Position numbers and translations under genes: made by a program. Source: Butyriboletus loyo (Eukaryota; Basidiomycota; Agaricomycetes; Boletales; Boletaceae). Taken from it: 44,055 nucleotides of DNA. Positions 1-9,275 of this stretch are shown here, one piece after another; positions within the stretch are counted from its first letter, which is position 1; every line of letters starts with the position of its first letter. The notes under the pieces were generated by a model, which had not been told where the DNA came from, did not search any database, and saw only the letters and a program-made list of their open reading frames with translations. The stretch is taken from assembly GCA_038093515.1 (NCBI GenBank), contig JBBPSI010000200.1, positions 1-44,055 on the forward strand, in the 5' to 3' direction.

Positions 1-370
1 GCTCGCCAAGTTTTCCGCGAGCTCATCCACTGCTTCTGCAATTAGCCAGATAGTGAAGACCATGATGATGGCAGTACACTTCGTTGGCACTTCGCGAAGT
101 GAACGAGGTGACTTCAACTCAATTCGGATGTATCGAAACGCTCACGAAGTGGCTCACTTTCGAACCGAATCGAAATTACCTCGAAGTTACTTCGTCTCGA
201 CAGCAACACTAGACTCGACAACGTTCTTGTAAGAAAACCCCACTTCACTCGAGCTTGAGAGTAGATTGGACTATGTAGCCCCCCCAGTAACATAAGTAGA
301 TAGACAAAGTTCGGAACCGGATGATATGCACGAAGGCGAGCTTAAATTATAACCATCGCGACAACTGTAA
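1..370. other. Flank downstream of the ABC transporter fragment; no gene seen
   Basis: No coding frame is supported here. The stretch from about 75 to 195 is dense in the hexamer CGAAGT and its reverse complement ACTTCG, and it includes a perfect 14-bp palindrome at 88-101 (CACTTCGCGAAGTG). Positions 300-370 are presumably the 3' untranslated part of the minus-strand gene that ends at 371. Confidence 0.4.
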
Positions 371-2303
371 CTAATGGCTGTTTCTAGTAGCAGCCATCAA
401 CTTTGCAAACATGGAGTTGGGTCGCGCGAGAAGCTCCCGAGGTGAAGCATACTCAATCGGTACACCCTGTTCCATCACCAACACCTTGTCACACTCTTCC
501 AAGATTCTGTCGCTCAGTCGGTGCATGACACTGAGAATGGTTGCGCGGGGGCAGCTCCGGCGCATCGCCTGCTGGATGAACACGTCAGCACCAGCGTCGA
601 TCGATGCAGTCGCCTCGTCCAACAGTAGGATCCTGGGGTTGCGTAGGATGGCAGCCGCGAGACACAGGAGCTGGCGCTGGCCGACAGAGTAATTTGACCC
701 GTTGTCCTCGACGACCGTGTCGAGCTTGGAATCTTGGGAAGCAACAAAGTCCTTCAGACCAACAAGATCGAGCGCATGCCAGAGCACATCGTCTTCATGC
801 TTGCCATCAAAATCGAGAGAGGAGCGGATCGTGCCCGAGAAGATGAAAGGATCTGTAGATTCCAGGTTCAGAGCGTGGATGCTCGTCAAGTTAACACCCG
901 CTGCTCACCTTGGGGTATCACCTGCATACCACGGCGCAAAGTCGACACGCCAAGGGACTTGATGTCTAACGAAGAAAAATAAGACCAGACACCAGAAACT
1001 GCCGGTACGGATCGGTAGATCATCCTCACCGTTGCCATCGATCTCGACCGTGCCGTTGCTGGACTCAATCATGCGGAGCAACAAAGACAGAAGCGTCGAC
1101 TTTCCAGAACCAGTGCGCCCGACGATAAAGACCGTCTCTCCTGCATTGAAAGTAAGGCTAACATTGCGCAGGACAAGCCTGTCAGGGCGAGAGTGGTATG
1201 CAGCATCAACGTCACGCAGAACAATCTCGCCGCGCGAGGGCCAAATCCCCTCAGCAGGGTCAGAGCCAAGGTACGCGGAATCTTCCTTGGGGAGCGAGGT
1301 GGTGTAGTTCATGAGACGTTCGACAGCGTTCATCTAGAGATGATCGACTGAGTTCAGAGTCTAAAGAGTAGATGCTTAAACGGACCTCTGCTTCGACGTT
1401 GGCGGCACTCCTGAGGAGCAGGTTCATGATGTAGGTGAGTGTCGATGCATAGGTCAATGCCAGTACGAATTGGGTGCCGTTTCCGACCACCTTGGTGTGT
1501 GCAAGCATGGCAAGGGCAAAGACAATCGACGAAGACATGATTTCCATTCGAAGGGTGACCCAGATTTCTGGCCAGACTTTCAGCCATCCCGAATAACGGT
1601 GAAAGAACTGACATACCGGCATGCATCCTCAAGAACGTAGGGCGGTTACTTGCATCTAGTAGTCCCCCAACTGCATTTTCAAAGTCAGTCTCGCGTCCAT
1701 AAGCCATGATTGTCGGGATTCCATCGAGGGTTTCATTGATGCGAGACTGAAGTGGACCGCGTCCAGTAGATTCAAGGCGCTTGAGCTCACGGAGGGACTT
1801 GCGGTAGAATTTGAGCACAAACCAATAGATGATGACCATTGGGAACACGAAGGCTAACCGACTCATGAGCGGAGATCGAGCAAGTAGATGTTATGCTTAC
1901 CCATCATGATCGGAGTGCTGTAGCTCAAGATAACGACCGTGGAGATCAAGTTTCCAACACCTGCAACCAGCTGAAAGAGTTGGGGCATGAGACGCTGATC
2001 AATAGACTCAATGTCCTTGGAAAACCGGTTCATGATGCGGCCAATTGGTTGACTCTCGAACCACCACAGGGGAGCGTGGAGGACACCTTGAAGGGCTTTG
2101 GAGTGGAACATGCGACTGGCACGGATGCTGCTCAGGAGAATAGTTATGTTGAGGATGACTATACATGTTAAGCCTTGAAAAAACGTAGAGGAAAGATGCA
2201 GCAAGCTCACCAACGGCGAGAGCAGAGGCGAAACCGATGCCATCGTAAATGCCGATCCAAGCTTGAGCTTTCTCATGCCAAGTGTCTTCCGTCCACCAAG
2301 TCC
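371..2303 (-). CDS. ABCC (MRP-type) ABC transporter, C-terminal half only; 5' end lost at the retrotransposon junction
   Basis: Seven exons read cleanly on the minus strand: about 2303-2211, 2173-1901, 1853-1617, 1567-1386, 1333-1030, 965-909 and 852-371. The phases of all six introns agree. The spliced product holds most of the second membrane domain and a complete second nucleotide-binding domain: Walker A GRTGSGKST, a Q-loop region reading QVIPQDPFIFSGTIR, the signature YSVGQRQ (the usual ABCC NBD2 form), Walker B ILLLDEATASID and an H-loop MHRL. The family exports organic anions and conjugates across plasma or vacuolar membranes; the substrate cannot be told. TMD1, NBD1 and the natural promoter are absent: upstream of about 2303 the sequence is reverse transcriptase. 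The intron at 2174-2210 is only 37 bp. What remains has no frame damage, so the truncation is recent, or it is an assembly join. Confidence 0.85.
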
Positions 2304-3916
2304 ACTTTATCCGAGGAGAATACGCATTTCTCTGGTTTTACAAATAAATTGTTTTCTCGAAGGCGCTGAAGTACTTCTTTAACTTTTTCCTCATGCTCGG
2401 CCCTCATTTTTCCTTTCGTAAATATCATAACGTCGTCGAAATAAATAATGACGCATGCATACATATCGTTGAAGATGTCGTTCATCATGTTTTGGAACGT
2501 GGGAGGGGAATTGGTAAGCCCGAAGTACATGACTGTGGGTTCGTAGGCTCCAATGGGCGTGACAAACACCGCTTTCCACTCATCACCTTCTTTGATACGA
2601 ATATTATTAAATCCCCATCGGAGATCCAACGCTGTGAAGATGTCGGCTCCTTTCAACCGATCGATCAACTGCGGAATCAGGGGTAACGGGTAACCGTTTT
2701 TAATGGTTCCGTCGTTTAGATAACGATAGTCCATGACGAGTCGCTTGTCTCCGGTCTTTTTCGGGATAAAGAACACAGGGGCCGTCTGAGGTGATTTGGA
2801 CGGTCTTATGTAACCCTTCTTGAGTTCTTTTTCCACAAAACCTCGGATTTGCTCCTGTTCTTCTTCGGACATGGGGATAACGCGACCCTTTTTTGGTACA
2901 AAATCGGGTTTGAGATCTATTGCGTGATCCCATGGTTTCCTTTCAGGCATTCTTGCTGCCTCGTCCTCGGAGAACACATCTAAATAGTCGTGGTAAACCT
3001 CGGGTACCTTTCCGGCAACCTCTGGTTCTATAGTACAGCAAGAAGTAATGTTCGAAGATGAAATAGAGTCTCTGATAACACTACAGTAAGGAGAACAATG
3101 ATTAAATTTAATGGTTTTGAAACGCCAGTCAATGTCTGGGTTATGACGTGCAAACCAATCGTAACCAATAATCATTTGATGAGAACCAAGAAGAGAGACG
3201 TAAGCCTCGATCGATTCGTGGTGCCCATCAATTTCCATAAATAGGTAGGCTTTGTGCGTAATGCGACCTATGGCTCCTTTAGAGCCGTCTGCATTGATAA
3301 CCTCCATGGAACGTTCTAATGGTACAGTGTCTATTTTTCTTGTATCACAATAATTTTTGTCAATGAAGGTATTGACCGCTCCCGTATCCAGCAAAGCTTT
3401 AAGCGAACGAGTTCGCCAAGTAGCGTTTGACTGGTAGGTGATTTTCACCACCGGGGAGTAATCTCCACCAAACATTAAAGAAGATTTAGGGGATTTATAA
3501 TTAGAAGAAGAGGGAGATGAAATCGGGGATCTGGTTTTCATTTGTCTCAAAAGAGAATTAAGCACGCTTTTGTGCGCCGCGCTCCCGTCAGGAGACGCTC
3601 TTTCGAGTTTTTCTATAGATAATTCATTCGATTTGATACAGGAATCAAGAAATTCGTCCTCTTCACAATCAACTAAACCAGGAACATCCACGCTTACATC
3701 CGAAGACGAATTCGCGAATACCGATCCAATCGAAAGTTTAGATTCAGATGGTACGTAAGAATGTTCATCTGTGTCTACGGAATAGTCCACAAATGTAGAT
3801 AGTGTAGAAAAAGAATTTGAAAATGAAGAAGAAATATTGTTCAGTCCTCCAGGTACCCCTACACTAGAAGACTTTTTCATTTTAAAGACCGCGAGGCCTT
3901 TTCCTTTGCTTCGCAA
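2303..3916 (-). CDS. pol: Ty3/gypsy pol, N-terminal part: aspartic protease and reverse transcriptase, truncated
   Basis: The open frame overlaps the end of gag by 40 nt in the -1 frame. The first AUG past the shift site is at 3880. After a serine-rich linker of about 140 residues comes an aspartic protease centre (LLDTGAVNTFID). Reverse transcriptase follows: the PKKTGDKRLVMDYRYLN finger region, the DLRWGFNN block, GLTNSPPTFQ, and the active site YFDDVMIF, which has two adjacent catalytic aspartates and Phe where Leu is more usual. After CVFSSDKV the next residues no longer fit (EFLG would be expected) and the frame ends at 2273 inside sequence belonging to the ABC transporter. The enzyme lacks the rest of the thumb, RNase H and integrase, so it is not expected to work. 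Confidence 0.85.
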
Positions 3917-5082
3917 GCGAAGACATCTGCCCAGTATGCTCGGGCGTCATCTCCCATGTATGCGGCACGCTGGGAGATTTCTTGTTGCGGTGCTCCAACC
4001 GCTGGTGGTGCCGGTAACGGCCTTGACTGATAAGAGGAATTAGGAGGGGTTACCTCCGCGGCATTAACTTGAACCCATCCTTGGACATAGGTTCCATCGG
4101 CCTGTTGTATCCACTGCTGCCTTACTTTCGGGCGAGGAGTGGTACCGGCTTTGTCCCGACGGTTTGGGTTCTGGGGGCAGTTGGGGCGGATGTGTCCGGC
4201 CTGCCCACAGCCGAAACACGTTCTGGTCTCAGGGCCAGATTGCTGTGCGGATAGATCCATTGGGGCTCCGCGGCCCGGTTGAGTTCCGACTGGTGTAAAG
4301 CCAGGAGGAGGTCCTTTGGGAGGAGGGTAACCTCTTTGGGGCTGCTGCGTATACGGCCTCCATTGCCGCGCTTGCCCCGTTCCCCTCTCTGCGTACATTT
4401 GTTCGAAGGACCTTCCTGTCCTCCTGAACTCTTCAACCAAATTGTTGAAGTCCTCTAGCACGTCTTCTGAGCATGAGAGAAATACTTGTTTGTAGATCTC
4501 ATATTTGACAGCTCGTTTTAGGAGCTCGATGGCGTGCTTGGGTTCACACTCAGATTGCCGGTAGAGGACTTTGAACCTTTCTAGGAAGGTGTCGATTTGT
4601 TGTTGGCCTTGGGTAAGGGCGGCCAATTTCCTTAGTGCCTGATGAGCAAGCACGTCGATCTGGAAGTGGCCCCTGATCATGGCCTGTAGGTACTCCCATT
4701 CTGGCCAAGCCAGATCCTTCTTTTTCCCTTTAGATCTGTCGAGAGGATCTATGTATTTTTCTTCCTCCATGACATAATCTTCCAAGACCAATTGAGAAAA
4801 GTCTTGGCCTTTGCCTTTGATGCGGCTAAGAACCGCCACCGTCCGGAGTTTGTCTGTTTTCCAGGTGTTGACGGACACCCAGACTTTGAGGGAAGTCCAC
4901 CAGTGGTGGAACTTTTCTCTGTCGCCGTCCCATTCTCCTGGGTCAGCAACTTTTTTCGAAATTCCTCCTTGGGTATCTTTTTCCAACCACTGCGCGAAGA
5001 GGGCGCGCAATGTTTGGTCGTCGTAGACGGCAGGGACATAGTCGGAGGGAGCGGGGGCGTAAGACGGACCGGGATCAGACAT
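3877..5082 (-). CDS. gag: Ty3/gypsy gag polyprotein (capsid plus CCHC zinc knuckle)
   Basis: The product is 401 residues. The first 230 or so residues have the tryptophan-rich helical pattern of gypsy capsids (PGEWDGDREKFHHWWTSLKV, and later a LAALTQGQQQIDTFLERF stretch). A Pro/Gln/Gly-rich linker leads to a single zinc knuckle, CFGCGQAGHIRPNC (CX2CX4HX4C), which binds the RNA genome. The chosen start, ATG at 5082, follows a leader without competing minus-strand ORFs. The frame ends at TGA 3879-3877, directly behind a U UUA AAA heptamer. No internal stops are present, so gag looks intact even though pol is not. Confidence 0.85.
   Translation of the reverse strand: MSDPGPSYAPAPSDYVPAVYDDQTLRALFAQWLEKDTQGGISKKVADPGEWDGDREKFHHWWTSLKVWVSVNTWKTDKLRTVAVLSRIKGKGQDFSQLVLEDYVMEEEKYIDPLDRSKGKKKDLAWPEWEYLQAMIRGHFQIDVLAHQALRKLAALTQGQQQIDTFLERFKVLYRQSECEPKHAIELLKRAVKYEIYKQVFLSCSEDVLEDFNNLVEEFRRTGRSFEQMYAERGTGQARQWRPYTQQPQRGYPPPKGPPPGFTPVGTQPGRGAPMDLSAQQSGPETRTCFGCGQAGHIRPNCPQNPNRRDKAGTTPRPKVRQQWIQQADGTYVQGWVQVNAAEVTPPNSSYQSRPLPAPPAVGAPQQEISQRAAYMGDDARAYWADVFACEAKEKASRSLK
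3880..3886 (-). promoter_or_regulatory. Candidate -1 ribosomal frameshift site (U UUA AAA) at the gag-pol overlap
   Basis: On the minus strand the gag frame reads TCT TTA AAA TGA. The heptamer T TTA AAA fits X XXY YYZ in the gag zero frame, and a -1 slip leads directly into the pol frame as TTT AAA ATG AAA. The gag stop and a pol-frame AUG also overlap as ATGA, so termination-reinitiation is an alternative route to pol. I did not identify a clear downstream stem-loop or pseudoknot by eye. Confidence 0.55.
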
Positions 5083-5845
5083 CCTCTTTTGGTCGTCGTC
5101 TGGGAAGTCCGTGGAGTATTCGGAACCCAGTTTGGTAATCGGAAATTAAAGAAGTTGGGGGTGGAGGAAAGGGGGTGATTTTTGAATCTTCTTCGGCAAC
5201 CTTTTCTTCGGCTGAACCGGCTTCTTCGGCAAAAAACAAAAAGAAAACTACGAGGTATAAAGACCCTTACTGTCTCCTATCTTCCAAGGTGACTCTGGGG
5301 GACTCTACAACAAGTAGAACGTAAAAAGTATTTCTTCGAACGGAGGTAGTATCTCCGACGAAGCTTTGTCCGGTAATGGACGAGAACGGGTAAAGACCTA
5401 GTTACGACTAATTGACAAATTTTGAATATTTTTTCTAGGTTCTACCTCCCGTGTTACCACAGGGACTACGGTTTGGGAATAGCTCAGCCAACGGGATTTG
5501 GGGGTCCCGAAGTCGCTCTTTGCAAACAAGGCACGACCCTTGCGCAGAATATCAACTCCAAGGGAGCGACGGAGAATGAATTTTACAAGTGTTTACGCGA
5601 GACACAAAATCTACCCTTCCAAGGGGTTCCCCTAAAAGCGGCGGGGGCAATCCGAAATGAAAACTGCTGAACGCGCAGTAACGACTCTTAACCCTGAGTA
5701 CCGGGTTTTCCCTTCAGCGGGAAGTTCTGCTCCGTCAAGTGGAGGCCTACTGGTATGTGCGGATAGGGGAAACGAGACGGGTACGCTATTGGCCAAACGC
5801 CGACAAGCACGCTACCCCTACCCTGGGGACCGGGTGTGTATCTGA
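5083..5845 (-). other. Retrotransposon 1 untranslated leader between PBS and gag
   Basis: This stretch of about 760 nt carries no credible minus-strand coding frame. Near 5188-5232 there are three near-copies of CTTCTTCGGC on the plus strand. The leader is long for the family and presumably holds packaging signals, but none can be named from sequence. Confidence 0.5.
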
Positions 5846-5856
5846 AGTTTTAACCA
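5846..5856 (-). promoter_or_regulatory. Self-priming primer-binding site of retrotransposon 1
   Basis: On the minus strand the 11-mer TGGTTAAAACT lies 2 nt inside the LTR end. It is the exact reverse complement of AGTTTTAACCA at 6015-6005, which sits about 35 nt downstream of the LTR TATA box, where transcription should start. This is the arrangement of Tf1/sushi-type elements, whose RNA 5' end folds back to prime reverse transcription in place of a tRNA. No tRNA 3' end (CCA) abuts the LTR. Confidence 0.7.
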
Positions 5857-5858
5857 AG

Positions 5859-6376
5859 TGTTACGATAGCAACGCACGGTCGAATGCCAGTACGAATACA
5901 ACGCCACAAGCGGTCCACTACAGTTGCAGCTCTACACAAAGAACTGGCAAGTATGAACTAGGAGTCTTAGCTTAATCCTCAACTGTTGCCAGCGAATAGA
6001 CAAGTGGTTAAAACTAGGGAATCCTAGTCTAACCACGAGCCTTTATATATTGTACAGAGATGCGCACAGACCATGCTGTGCGTGAGATGAACTACTATAC
6101 ATGGATAGACTAAAGAAGAGAAGCGCAACGGTGATTAACCACACGAGGCGCGGGGATCATAAAGAAGAGAAGTAAACGGAGATTAAATACATGTGTTGTG
6201 ACGTCATAGAGTCTAGGCCTGGTCTAGGCCATGACATCATATGCTTAGTCAGCAAGAGATCACATGTAAGTTCCCACGATCACGTGCACTATGTCACGTG
6301 ACCTTTGAAAGTGAAATCGACTAAGTCCGAAGTGAAAGTGTACGAAGTGTACAAATAAAATGTTATGATTATAACA
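5859..6376 (-). repeat. 5' LTR of retrotransposon 1
   Basis: The segment has TGTTA...TAACA termini. Read on the minus strand it carries a TATA box (ATATATAAAG, 6050-6041) and a predicted RNA start near 6015. The 17-mer TGCGCACAGACCATGCT at 6061-6077 recurs at 40508-40524 in the same place relative to the TATA box of the second element's LTR, which supports both calls. Inside U3 is an imperfect direct repeat (about 6111-6137 and 6160-6185) beginning TAAAGAAGAGAAG. The outer edge at 6376 is provisional. Confidence 0.6.
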
Positions 6377-6813
6377 TGTTCTATTTCTGTATTTCACTTA
6401 CAGCCACTACATTTCTAGACGAGTCTATATGACATCATTGTCCAGACCCTGTCATGCTTGTTACATTACAAATAGCTCTTATTATGCTATTGGACAATAT
6501 GCTTAGTCTTATCTCTTATCTCTATCATATTGTCATGTATTTCATACTATACCTTATATAGGTACTATACAGAACACAAGTACAAACACTCATGTACTGT
6601 ATATAAGACAGCCCTTATGGCTTGTCGCTTTTCTCTAGATCTTTCAGTTCTATCATCACTACTGCAATATCTCTAAGTTGAGCCTTGCTCCTTATACTCT
6701 TTCAAGTACTCTGTTTGCGATACTCTCACTCTTGTATTATCAGTGAGTCTTTCCACTGATAGGTTTACCCTTGCATCCTTTGTTGCCCTCGGTGTGCCTG
6801 CTCGGACTTTACA
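6361..6813 (+). repeat. Possible second LTR-like segment, opposite orientation (tentative)
   Basis: The segment starts TGTTATGATTATAACA and ends TTTACA. It has a plus-strand TATA element (GTATATAAG, about 6599-6607) followed by a pyrimidine-rich stretch, which resembles an LTR with U3, R and U5. I find no matching 5-bp target duplication at the two ends, no second copy and no internal element domains, so this could be a solo LTR or ordinary AT-rich DNA. Confidence 0.3.
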
Positions 6814-8545
6814 AATTCCGAAACAAAGAGAGTGGCATGAGTACCCCTTCTCTTTTATTTTTGTGGGGGCCAGAGGGGCTGACTGGTCGGGATGTAGATC
6901 GGTGAAGAAGGCGGTATCTGTGCAGAACATTACCGATGACAAAGACAAGGATGGGGAGGAAGAAGAAGAGACAACGCCTGTGCTGAAACGATGGGACACA
7001 CGCGCTCAGTATGTCTCCCCCTTGCAAATATTGTTTGTTCTCTTCCATTTTAGTCTAACACACTATGGGCAGTGCATCTGAGCAGGAGCCAGCATTGACA
7101 GGGAATATGATGTTTGATTCGATCATGGATGAGGAGGAGGAAGAGGAAGAGGTACTTTTGATCATGGTCAGAGGGGATGAGTGATTGGGATCTGAATCCA
7201 TATCTAAATGCGAGGCTCGAGGATTATCTTATCGTGCTTTGATTTGTCTGTTTTTATGGTATTCTGTGTGTTGTGCCACGTAGCGATTAACTGTGTAGTG
7301 TAGCGACTATGAAATTTGGGATTCCTGTTCACTGGATGGGATGTCAATAATTGGATCGTTCCCGGTGCGTCGCAGAAATGCGAACTTGGACTATGGCTAC
7401 TTCAGGTCTTTTCTACTAAGAATTCCGCACAAAGTGATGTCCGCCAATGTGGACTCGCTGATTCCGTATGGTAAATTGGCCCCCAGATCAACCTGCAGTG
7501 GTATATCCGTCCGGACTCAAGAGCAAAGGGAACAACCAAGACGACGTATGCCTTGACTCCATCCTATAGGATCTGAAAGGGTATCGTGGAGTGCTGTGGG
7601 GTGTTAGCCCTGCCCACACCGGGAAAAGAGGGGCCGGAGAACCCATCGTAGCGATGTCGATTGCACATCTAAGCGAGTGAGAGGTGGCCGCCGCCACGCC
7701 AAATGTTCATTTGGGCTTGCGAAGTTGCAGTGAATGATGGCACGGACGACTCACTGCTCAGTTTCTGAACTCCGGGAATGTGAAGTGTGGCCAGGAGGTT
7801 ATATCGTGGTTACCGCGCGACATGTACGAACAGGACTGGGTCGATGTGGGTAGCGGTGGGGACACTGCCAGTGATGTACATAAAATGAAGTGTTTCGTAC
7901 AGGAACATAAGGACCGAGTGAACTTATCAGTGAAATGGCTATTGGTCGGAACCACTGGTTAGCAGTCTGTAGCAGTCCGTAGCACTCGGTTACACTCGGT
8001 TAGCACTGGAAACCAGCAGCTATTTTACTGATGAAAGGGAGGCTGGCAAGGAAGGGCGGGGCGGGGCGTGTCAACTCTGTGAGCAACGTGCGATGGTGTG
8101 TGGGCGATTTCCACAGCGATAAGCCATCGATGGGTATCAGGCGCTGGCTGGGCCGCCGTTCTCCCGACCCTCCTGTATCCGCCGCATCAGCGCAGTTCCC
8201 GTTTAGGTTTAGTGTCCCGACGCCACTTCCTCATTTAGCAACCCCGACAGGGGGTTGTTGATTTCTTATCATCCCGCCACTTTCCTTTTCAGGTTAGCGG
8301 CCCGACGCCACTTCCTCATCTGGCAAAACCGACAAGGGTTGTTGTTTGTTCGCCATGTCACCCGACGTTCGCTCCCCCGCCCTTCGCCGCATTCGGTCAT
8401 ATGGTCGGTTACACGCACGATGATATCCTTCAAAGTAAGTTCCCGAGCTCACGGCTGTCGGGGTATAAGAATCCCGCCCCATCTCGCCATCGGGTCACCC
8501 AACACACGCTTCTCCACACTCCCCGACGCCTCTGCTTCTCTCTCG
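6814..8545. other. Gene-poor stretch, no gene recognised
   Basis: Several short open frames occur on both strands, but none has family motifs, conserved domains or consistent splice phases. The stretch includes an acidic GAG/GAA-rich patch near 7130-7152, a cluster of near-repeats of GTAGCA and ACTCGGTTA at about 7960-8008, and the 85-bp-period direct repeat listed separately. The last part should hold the promoter and 5' UTR of the DUF6699 gene. Confidence 0.4.
8204..8348. repeat. Two-copy imperfect direct repeat, period about 85 bp
   Basis: CCCGACGCCACTTCCTCAT occurs at 8216-8234 and again at 8301-8319. The similarity continues into GACAGGGGGTTGTTG versus GACAAGGGTTGTTG. Both copies lie upstream of the DUF6699 gene, and function is unknown. 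Confidence 0.6.
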
Positions 8546-9275
8546 ATGTACCGCCCCTCTGATGCCAACTACAAGTCATGGACCTCCCGCTCGGGCTCCC
8601 ACTCGGTTCCGTCCTACCCGACGGCCTCGCCCAGTCCCATGCCCAGTGCCCCACATCTCCACACGGTATCCTTGCCCCACCCCAACTCTGCACCCCCCCA
8701 TGCATCGAGCTCCCAATGTATGATCATTCTTCCCTCGTACCTTGTCACTTGTCACCTCACTTATGCAATCCTCAGACCAATCCTCCCTTGAGGGCCCCTC
8801 TCGTATCGTCTCCCTTAACCCCCTCTTGTCATGGACGGGTGTTCTCCCACTGTATTTCAACGTGACTAGAGACGTTCAATACATACAACTGCAGCCTAAT
8901 TGCCCGCCCAACCTACTTCATGCGCCAGCTGTGTACCCAGCCTGCACACACCTCGTACTCAGTGTCCCCTCACTACCGCTTTGGTCCACGATCGAAGTTC
9001 GGAGCTCACGCGGCGTGAGCGTATATGACGTGCTCGTACGCATCCGCGATGTCCTTGATCGCAGCGTGTCTCCAACAGAGATGGGCGCCATGGTCAGTAC
9101 TTTTACTGTCTCTGCCTCTGAGTATTCCAGAGCTCGGACGCGTGCTGACCCGCGCGAATTTGCGCAGGGTGTGAAGAGGATTGATTTCCTCGGACCAAAC
9201 GTCTTCTTTGCGGGTTTGTCGAGGTCCATGGATGGGCAGGACCGGTGGGAGGTGCGCTTCGTGCCGAGGGCGTGA
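8546..9275 (+). CDS. DUF6699 domain protein
   Basis: There are two exons, 8546-8717 and 8776-9275, giving 223 residues. The 58-bp intron has a GTATGA donor and a CTCAG acceptor and joins in phase 1. Residues 1-57 are Ser/Pro-rich and probably disordered. From about residue 58 the protein follows the DUF6699 pattern seen across Agaricomycetes: SLNPLLSWTGVLPLYFNVT, then a LHAPAVYPACTHLVLSVP block, a VEVR/VYDVLVRIRD-like helix and a C-terminal GVKRIDFLGPNVFFAGLSR strand pair. No catalytic residues are apparent and the family's role is unknown. The ATG at 8546 is the first in frame after upstream divergence; an earlier ATG at 8401 followed by a GTAAGT could add a short 5' exon, so the N-terminus is uncertain. 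Confidence 0.75.

Larger units (their letters stand above)
2303..6376 (-). mobile_element. Truncated Ty3/gypsy retrotransposon 1 (5' LTR, PBS, leader, gag, protease, partial RT)
   Basis: Read on the minus strand, the element runs from a 5' LTR (6376-5859) through a primer-binding site, a long leader of about 760 nt, gag, and a pol frame that stops matching a retroelement within the RT thumb. The RT remainder, RNase H, integrase and 3' LTR are all missing. Order, domain content and the RT signature (a DLRWGFNN motif before the active site) place it in Ty3/gypsy, in the broad group common in agaricomycetes. The element cannot move on its own. The right boundary at 6376 is set by a TGTTA...TAACA terminal inverted match and is less certain than the left LTR edge at 5859, which is supported by the adjacent PBS. 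Confidence 0.8.

Noticed and set aside
1386..1853. Frameshift in the membrane domain of the ABC transporter
   Set aside because: A 49-bp intron at 1568-1616 (GTATGT…GGCCAG) removes the apparent shift and gives typical ABCC sequence.
5083..5452. Alternative LTR edge at 5452 (TGTTACC…)
   Set aside because: The adjacent sequence offers neither a tRNA-type nor a self-priming PBS, while the edge at 5859 has an exact 11-nt self-priming match and the expected distance to the TATA box.
7758..7962. Mutually antisense frames of about 60-65 codons
   Set aside because: Neither has family features, a start context or splice partners; most likely chance.
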